Shown here in pieces: positions 4,910-8,318 of a stretch of DNA of 8,318 nucleotides; position 1 is the stretch's first letter; each line of letters starts with the position of its first letter. Both the position numbers and the translations under genes were made by a program. Below the pieces are notes generated by a model. That model was given only the letters and a program-made list of their open reading frames with translations. It was not told the DNA's origin and did no database searches. Location: contig CAZRIP010000136.1 in assembly GCA_964600165.1 (NCBI GenBank), positions 1 to 8,318 on the forward strand, written 5' to 3'. This DNA is from CAZRIP01 sp964600165. Lineage in GTDB: Bacteria > Elusimicrobiota > Elusimicrobia > UBA1565 > UBA9628.

Positions 4910-5125
4910 ATGAAGATCAACGAAAAAGAGCAGAAGAAAGCCCTCGGCGTCGCCGAGCTCGAAAGCGAGCTTCATCAGGCGCAGGAGAAGCTTTTCAAGG
5001 CGCAATTCAAGCACCGCGTCACGCCTCTCGACAATCCGCTCGCGCTGCGCGACCAGCGCCGCCACGTAGCGAGGCTCAAGACCTGGATCGCCGAGAAGAA
5101 GGCCGCCGGGCAGGAGAAGAAATAA
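4910..5125 (+). CDS. rpmC: 50S ribosomal protein L29 (uL29)
   Basis: L29 is a small two-helix coiled protein near the tunnel exit, next to L23. The 71-residue product (E. coli 63) shows the expected pattern: LGVAELESELHQAQEKLFKAQF (12-33) as helix one, then DNPLALRDQRRHVARLKTWI (41-60), where NP...R..RR.IAR.KT is the family core. A charged KKAAGQEKK tail follows. The ATG is one base after the rplP stop and has no clear Shine-Dalgarno sequence, so it probably depends on ribosomes finishing rplP. One base separates it from rpsQ. This is the most divergent product here by eye, but position and motif make the identity secure. Confidence 0.95.
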   Translation: MKINEKEQKKALGVAELESELHQAQEKLFKAQFKHRVTPLDNPLALRDQRRHVARLKTWIAEKKAAGQEKK

Positions 5126-5126
5126 C

Positions 5127-5438
5127 ATGGCTAAGGAATCCACCCAGGCCCCCGCGGCTGCCGAGGAGCGCAATCAGCGCAAGCTCTTTCAAGGCGTCGT
5201 CGTCTCGGACAAGATGACCAAGACGCGCATCGTCTCCGTCGCGCGGCTGGTGAGGCACCCGTTCTACGAGAAAATCATCAAGAAAAGCTCGAAGTTCGCC
5301 GTCCACGACGAGGAGAACGCTTCCCATGAGGGAGACCTCGTCGAGATCATGAGCACGCGCCCGCTCTCCAAGAGCAAGCGCTGGCGCCTGGTCCGCATCA
5401 TCAAGGCCGCGCCGCGCGTGGCCGAGTCCAAGGCTTAA
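5127..5438 (+). CDS. rpsQ: 30S ribosomal protein S17 (uS17), extended N-terminus
   Basis: S17 is an OB-fold primary binder of 16S rRNA needed for early small-subunit assembly. At 103 residues it is longer than E. coli's 84. The core runs from RKLFQGVVVSDKMTKTRIV (18-36) through RLVRHPFYEKIIKKSSKFAVHDE (40-62) to the diagnostic TRPLSKSKRWRLV (77-89). About 17 residues rich in Ala, Glu and Gln precede the core, and about 10 follow it (APRVAESKA). AGGAG at 5112-5116, inside the end of rpmC, lies 10 bases before the ATG and supports the long form. No ATG, GTG or TTG occurs between this ATG and the core. The gene is one base after rpmC. Confidence 0.98.
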   Translation: MAKESTQAPAAAEERNQRKLFQGVVVSDKMTKTRIVSVARLVRHPFYEKIIKKSSKFAVHDEENASHEGDLVEIMSTRPLSKSKRWRLVRIIKAAPRVAESKA

Positions 5439-5441
5439 TAT

Positions 5442-5810
5442 ATGATCCAGCTCCGCTCGATCCTCAACGTCGCCGACAACTCCGGCGCCCGCAAGCTCCA
5501 GTGCTTTCACGTCATGGGGGGCAGCTATCGCAAGTACGCCTCGCTCGGCGACGTCATCGTCGCGAGCGTGCGCGACGCCCTTCCCAACGGCGCGATCAAG
5601 AAGGGCCAAGTCGTCAAGGCCGTCGTCGTGCGCGCCGTGCGCAACAAGCGCCGGCCGGACGGCTCCTACATCAGCTTCGACGACAACGCCGCCTGCCTGA
5701 TCGACGACAACGGCGAGCCGAAAGGCACGCGCGTCTTCGGGCCGGTCGCCCGGGAACTGCGCGACAAGGAGTATCTCAAGATCATTTCTCTCGCCCCGGA
5801 GGTCGTCTAA
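5442..5810 (+). CDS. rplN: 50S ribosomal protein L14 (uL14)
   Basis: L14 lies on the subunit interface, forms a bridge to 16S rRNA helix 14 and is the binding site of the silencing factor RsfS. The 122-residue length matches the family (123 in E. coli). The sequence has the hallmark ILNVADNSGARKLQC (7-21), LGDVIVASVRDALPNG (35-50), KKGQVVKAVVVR (53-64), SFDDNAACLID (77-87) and GTRVFGPVARELR (93-105). AAGG at 5430-5433, at the end of rpsQ, lies 8 bases before the ATG. The gene is 3 bases after rpsQ. In textbook operon division it opens the spc block, but no promoter can be seen, so the S10 and spc blocks appear continuous. Confidence 0.99.
   Translation: MIQLRSILNVADNSGARKLQCFHVMGGSYRKYASLGDVIVASVRDALPNGAIKKGQVVKAVVVRAVRNKRRPDGSYISFDDNAACLIDDNGEPKGTRVFGPVARELRDKEYLKIISLAPEVV
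5798..5803 (+). promoter_or_regulatory. Shine-Dalgarno deciding the GTG start of rplX
   Basis: GGAGGT, the fullest match to the anti-Shine-Dalgarno sequence among the sites I examined, lies in the last codons of rplN, 8 bases before the GTG at 5812. The next in-frame ATG is codon 18, inside the conserved core, so the GTG must be the start. Confidence 0.85.
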
Positions 5811-5811
5811 C

Positions 5812-6144
5812 GTGAGCTCTGTTTCTACGGTAAAGCTTAAGATCCGCAAGAAAGACAAGGTCATGATCATCGCCGGCCGCGACAAGGGCAAGACCGGCGA
5901 GGTCCTGAAGGTTTATCGCGAAGACATGCGGCTGCTCGTGTCGAAGGTCAACATGGTGACCAAGCACAAGAAGCCCACGCAGACCGAGCCCGGCGGCCTC
6001 CAGAAACTCGAGGCTCCGATCCCTTATTCGAACGCGATGATCGTCTGCCCGAAGTGCGACAAGCCCGTGCGCGTCAAGCTCGAGAAGCTCCAGACCGGCG
6101 AGACCGTGCGGGCGTGCCGGAAGTGCAACGAAAGCATTTTATAA
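5812..6144 (+). CDS. rplX: 50S ribosomal protein L24 (uL24) with zinc-ribbon tail, GTG start
   Basis: L24 starts assembly of the large subunit and sits by the tunnel exit. The 110-residue product contains the KOW motif IRKKDKVMIIAGRDKGKTGEV (11-31; D.V..IAG.DKGK.G.V), NMVTKHKKPTQTEPGGL (47-63) and APIPYSNAMIVCP. The C-terminal domain has two CxxC pairs, C79/C82 and C102/C105, which form a likely zinc-binding site. E. coli and Bacillus L24 lack these cysteines, but other bacterial lineages have them. The gene starts with GTG one base after rplN, set by GGAGGT at 5798-5803. Its first codons (AGC TCT GTT TCT ACG GTA) are less GC-biased than the body, a common trait of translation start regions. 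A 34-base gap follows before rplE. Confidence 0.97.
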   Translation: MSSVSTVKLKIRKKDKVMIIAGRDKGKTGEVLKVYREDMRLLVSKVNMVTKHKKPTQTEPGGLQKLEAPIPYSNAMIVCPKCDKPVRVKLEKLQTGETVRACRKCNESIL

Positions 6145-6166
6145 ACGGATTCAAACGAGACTAACC

Positions 6167-6170
6167 AGGT
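6167..6170 (+). promoter_or_regulatory. Shine-Dalgarno of rplE
   Basis: AGGT lies 8 bases before the ATG at 6179 in the 34-base rplX-rplE gap. It supports the long form of L5. The extension contains no alternative ATG, GTG or TTG, and the next ATG is codon 66, already inside the L5 core. Confidence 0.7.
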
Positions 6171-6178
6171 AAACGATA

Positions 6179-6907
6179 ATGGCTGACAAAGAGAAAGATC
6201 CCCAGGCCGCCGAGCGCGCGAAGGCGAAAGCCCTCGCGCAGAAGAAGGCCGGCCTCGAGGCGAAAGCCGCGAAGGCCGCCGGCCCGTCAATCCAGACCTC
6301 CGACGGCCGCGAGGTCAAGCACGAGACGCCCCGGCTCAAGAAGTTCTACGGCGAGAAGGTCGTGCCGGCTTTGATGGAGAAGCACGAGTTCGACAATCCG
6401 TTCCAGGTCCCGCGCCTGGTCAAGATCGTCGTCAACATCGGCGTCTCGGAGGCGCGCGAGAACATCCAGATGCTCGACGCCGCCCGCGAGGAACTCGCGA
6501 TGATCACGGGCCAGTGGCCGCAGGTGCGCCGCGCGACGAAGTCGATCTCGAACTTCAAGCTGCGCCAGGGCATGCCGATCGGGCTGCGCGTGACGCTGCG
6601 CGGCGATCGCATGTGGGAGTTCTTGGACCGCCTGATCTCGGTGGCGATGCCTCGTATCCGCGACTTCCGCGGCCTCGAGCCTCGCGGTTTCGACGGCCAG
6701 GGCCATTATAATCTGGGCCTGCGCGAGCAGCTGATCTTCCCGGAAGTCAACGTCGAGAAGTCGCCCAAGCAGCGCGGCATGAACATCACCGTCGTCACGA
6801 CGGCCGGCCAGGACGCGTTGAGCGAAGAGCTCCTGCGCGCGCTCGGCATGCCGTTCAAGCAACCCGTGCCGGTCAAAGCCGCAGCCAAGGAGGCCGTGGC
6901 CGCTTAA
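6179..6907 (+). CDS. rplE: 50S ribosomal protein L5 (uL5) with about 50-residue N-terminal extension
   Basis: L5 binds 5S rRNA in the central protuberance and touches P-site tRNA. The usual length is about 180; this product has 242 residues. The core starts near residue 52 (RLKKFYGEKVVPALMEK) and shows LVKIVVNIGVSEA (80-92), ITGQWPQVRRATKSISNFKLR (109-129, key residues ITG..P..R..KSI..FKLR), MPIGLRVTLRGDRMWEFLDRL (131-151), RIRDFRGL (158-165) and FPEVNVEK. In front are about 50 residues rich in Ala, Lys and Glu, likely helical or disordered and basic. At the end are about 14 Ala/Lys/Val residues. The start is supported by AGGT at 6167-6170 and by the lack of any other start codon before the core. 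Function of the extension is unknown; rRNA contact is a guess. Confidence 0.97.
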   Translation: MADKEKDPQAAERAKAKALAQKKAGLEAKAAKAAGPSIQTSDGREVKHETPRLKKFYGEKVVPALMEKHEFDNPFQVPRLVKIVVNIGVSEARENIQMLDAAREELAMITGQWPQVRRATKSISNFKLRQGMPIGLRVTLRGDRMWEFLDRLISVAMPRIRDFRGLEPRGFDGQGHYNLGLREQLIFPEVNVEKSPKQRGMNITVVTTAGQDALSEELLRALGMPFKQPVPVKAAAKEAVAA

Positions 6908-6926
6908 CGGCCGAGGATAAACGACG

Positions 6927-7112
6927 ATGGCAACCACCGCTTGGACCGCAAAGATGAAGAAGCCGCAAAAGTTCGCGACGCGGCACCGCAATCGCTGCCA
7001 GATCTGCGGCCGCCCGCGCGCGTATTACCGCGACTTCGGGCTTTGCCGCATCTGCTTTAGAAAGATGGCGCACCAGGGCCAGATCCCGGGCGTCAAGAAA
7101 TCGTCCTGGTAG
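6927..7112 (+). CDS. rpsN: 30S ribosomal protein S14 type Z (uS14), zinc-binding
   Basis: S14 is a late-binding protein of the small-subunit head. The 61-residue product is the short, zinc-binding type (often named rpsZ or rpsN1), not the 101-residue cysteine-free E. coli form. The zinc site is C24-x2-C27 and C40-x2-C43, in CQICGRPRAYYRDFGLCRICF. The C-terminus QIPGVKKSSW is the family signature. GAGGAT at 6913-6918 lies 8 bases before the ATG. It sits between rplE and rpsH, the normal place. Many bacteria carry a second, zinc-independent S14 elsewhere for zinc starvation; nothing in the window bears on that. Confidence 0.98.
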   Translation: MATTAWTAKMKKPQKFATRHRNRCQICGRPRAYYRDFGLCRICFRKMAHQGQIPGVKKSSW

Positions 7113-7120
7113 AGAACAAA

Positions 7121-7516
7121 ATGGATCCGATCTCAGACCTGCTCAGCCGCATCCGCAACTCGAACGCGCGACTCAAGGATCGCGTCGACGTGCCGTTTTC
7201 GAAGCTCAAGCTCGAGGTCGTGCGCATCTTGAAGGAAGAGGGCTTCATCGCCAACTTCAAGTCGCTCTACAACCAGGGCGGCAAGAGCGGCACGATCCGC
7301 GTCTTTCTCAAGTACTCGCCGACCAAGGAGTGCGTCATCCGCGGCATCAAGCGGGTCTCCAAGCCCGGCCTGCGCGTGTACCGGTCCTACACGGATATTC
7401 CGCGCGTGCGCGGCGGCTTTGCCGTGACGATCCTCTCGACGCCGTCGGGCGTTTTGACGGACAAGCAGGCCAAGGAAAAGAAGGTGGGGGGCGAAGTCCT
7501 CTGCCAGGTGTGGTGA
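7121..7516 (+). CDS. rpsH: 30S ribosomal protein S8 (uS8)
   Basis: S8 binds the central domain of 16S rRNA and in E. coli represses the spc operon by binding a similar site in the rplE mRNA. The 131-residue product matches the family. It starts MDPISDLLSRIRNSNARLKD, has VPFSKLKLEVVRILKEEGFI (24-43), a central segment IKRVSKPGLRVY (76-87), the C-terminal STPSGVLTDKQA (106-117) and the ending VGGEVLCQVW. The usual P.V..GLG reads PRVRGGFAV. The ATG lies 8 bases after the rpsN stop with only a weak GAG nearby, so coupling is likely. Whether S8 feedback control operates here cannot be judged by eye; an S8-binding helix near the rplX-rplE junction was not recognised. Confidence 0.98.
   Translation: MDPISDLLSRIRNSNARLKDRVDVPFSKLKLEVVRILKEEGFIANFKSLYNQGGKSGTIRVFLKYSPTKECVIRGIKRVSKPGLRVYRSYTDIPRVRGGFAVTILSTPSGVLTDKQAKEKKVGGEVLCQVW
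7506..7510 (+). promoter_or_regulatory. Shine-Dalgarno of rplF
   Basis: AGGTG lies in the last codons of rpsH, 7 bases before the rplF ATG at 7518. The two genes are one base apart, so this site and coupling to rpsH probably work together. Confidence 0.65.
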
Positions 7517-7517
7517 T

Positions 7518-8096
7518 ATGAGCCGAATCGGAAAGATGCCCGTCGTCATTCCCCAAGGGGTCACCGTCAACGTCGCCAACGGCGTCGTCACGGCGAAAGG
7601 CCCGAAGGGAGAGCTCAAGGAGACTTTGCATTCCCTCGTCAAGGCGGAGGTCAAGGACGGGAAGGTCCTGCTGACCGCGGACCTCGGCGCGGCGAAAGAC
7701 GCTTCGGCCATCTACGGCATGAGCCGCGCGCGCGTCAACAATCTCGTGCTCGGCGCCTTCGGCGGCTACAGCAAGATTCTCGAGATCGTCGGCTTGGGCT
7801 TTCGCGCGGAAGCCGTGGGCCAAAAGCTGACGATGACGCTCGGCAAGTCGCACCCGGTGACCTTCGAGGCTCCGAAGGGCGTCACTCTTGCCGTCGACGC
7901 GAAGAAGACGCAGATCACGGTTTCAGGCGCGAGCAAGGATATGGTCGGCGAGACGGCCGCCAAGATCCGCGAGCTGCGCAAGCCCGAGCCTTATAAAGGA
8001 ACGGGCATCCGCTATCAGGGCGAGCACGTCCGCAAGAAGGCCGGCAAGACGGCGGCCGGCGCGGGCGCGGGCGCCGGCGGCGGCGCGAAGAAGTAA
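7518..8096 (+). CDS. rplF: 50S ribosomal protein L6 (uL6) with Ala/Gly tail
   Basis: L6 binds near the sarcin-ricin loop and the factor-binding site. The 192-residue product (E. coli 177) starts MSRIGKMPVVIPQGV, has VTAKGPKGEL (24-33), SRARVNNLVLGAFGGYSKILEIVGLGFRA (69-97, key residues GY...LEIVG.G.RA) and the signature PEPYKGTGIRYQGEHVRKKAGK (157-178 region; key residues PYKG.GI.Y.GE.VR.K.GK). Thr162 replaces the usual Lys in PYKGKGI. A tail of about 15 residues made only of Thr, Ala, Gly and Lys follows; its DNA is a GC-only low-complexity run. The start ATG is one base after the rpsH stop with AGGTG 7 bases upstream. rplR begins 13 bases after the stop. Confidence 0.98.
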   Translation: MSRIGKMPVVIPQGVTVNVANGVVTAKGPKGELKETLHSLVKAEVKDGKVLLTADLGAAKDASAIYGMSRARVNNLVLGAFGGYSKILEIVGLGFRAEAVGQKLTMTLGKSHPVTFEAPKGVTLAVDAKKTQITVSGASKDMVGETAAKIRELRKPEPYKGTGIRYQGEHVRKKAGKTAAGAGAGAGGGAKK

Positions 8097-8098
8097 CC

Positions 8099-8102
8099 AG
8101 GT
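8099..8102 (+). promoter_or_regulatory. Shine-Dalgarno of rplR
   Basis: AGGT lies 7 bases before the ATG at 8110 and is followed by an AT-rich spacer (ATAAATC). It is almost the same arrangement as at rpsJ. Confidence 0.65.
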
Positions 8103-8109
8103 ATAAATC

Positions 8110-8318
8110 ATGAAAGATAAGTGGACCCGCTATCAGTACCGCAAGGACCGCACGCGCGAGCGCCTCATCGAGCGCGCGAACGGCCGGCCGCGGTTGACCG
8201 TTCACCGCAGCCTCAAGTACATCTACGCCCAGGTCGTCGACGACCAGGCCGGCAAGACTCTCGCCTCGGCTTCCTCGCTGTCGAAGGAGATCAAGAGCGA
8301 GAAGGCCAAGTCGAGCAA
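8110..8318 (+). CDS. rplR: 50S ribosomal protein L18 (uL18), N-terminal part (3' cut by window)
   Basis: L18 binds 5S rRNA with L5 in the central protuberance. The window holds 69 full codons and no stop. The visible protein starts MKDKWTRYQYRKDRTRERL, then has RPRLTVHRSLKYIYAQVVDD (27-46) and GKTLASASSLSKE, matching the bacterial L18 pattern RL.V.RS.KHIYAQ.IDD..G.TLASAS. It follows rplF by 13 bases, its normal place before rpsE. The N-terminus is shorter and less lysine-rich than in many homologues. Identification is firm; length and C-terminus cannot be judged. Confidence 0.96.
   Translation, partial: MKDKWTRYQYRKDRTRERLIERANGRPRLTVHRSLKYIYAQVVDDQAGKTLASASSLSKEIKSEKAKSS

Noticed and set aside
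6145..6178. Internal promoter or S8-binding site in the rplX-rplE gap
   Set aside because: I found no -35/-10 pair and no recognisable S8-type helix in these 34 bases; only AGGT for rplE is clear.
6287..6991. 234-codon minus-strand frame over rplE and rpsN
   Set aside because: Antisense shadow of conserved ribosomal genes with no independent support such as a ribosome binding site or motif.
1..8318. Mobile elements, CRISPR arrays, tRNA/rRNA genes or an unknown system
   Set aside because: Nearly every base is covered by a recognised translation gene in the standard order; no repeats, transposase, att-like ends or foreign gene are visible.

Overview
The window is one uninterrupted, plus-strand ribosomal protein cluster: the 3' end of tuf, the complete S10 block, and the first half of the spc block. 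The order is tuf' - rpsJ - rplC - rplD - rplW - rplB - rpsS - rplV - rpsC - rplP - rpmC - rpsQ - rplN - rplX - rplE - rpsN(Z) - rpsH - rplF - rplR'. All 17 complete genes are recognisable from conserved motifs, and the order is the textbook bacterial one. I see no mobile element, CRISPR array, tRNA, rRNA or unfamiliar gene, and no stretch of more than 46 bases lies outside a gene. I do not think it hides a new system. The items worth a second look are lineage-type variations in the ribosomal proteins and small RNA-level features.

Organism: a GC-rich bacterium. Most codons end in G or C, and arginine is mostly CGC. The proteins are bacterial-type throughout: a bacterial L2 C-terminus, a four-cysteine S14, and L24 with two CxxC pairs. 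tuf runs directly into rpsJ, so the str and S10 blocks are joined, unlike E. coli, where S10 has its own promoter and L4-controlled leader. The L2 segment around DHPMGGGRGKSKG, the long Ala/Lys-rich start of L5 and the extended L3 do not look proteobacterial, actinobacterial or firmicute. An uncultured or deep-branching phylum is likely. Elusimicrobiota is my weak guess from memory, and the sequence alone cannot settle it.

Layout: bases 1-65 are the EF-Tu C-terminus. Bases 105-3739 hold S10, L3, L4, L23, L2, S19 and L22. Bases 3744-5438 hold S3, L16, L29 and S17; rpsC and rplP overlap by 14 bases, and rplP/rpmC and rpmC/rpsQ are one base apart. Bases 5442-8096 hold L14, L24, L5, S14, S8 and L6, and 8110-8318 is the start of L18, cut by the window edge. 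The longest gaps are 66-104, 429-474 and 6145-6178, and none contains a convincing promoter or terminator.

How the genes work together: the products are primary and secondary rRNA binders of both subunits plus the elongation factor that delivers aminoacyl-tRNA. Tight spacing and stop/start coupling suggest one polycistronic transcript making near-equal amounts of each protein. Many starts share an AGGT core 7-8 bases before the start codon.
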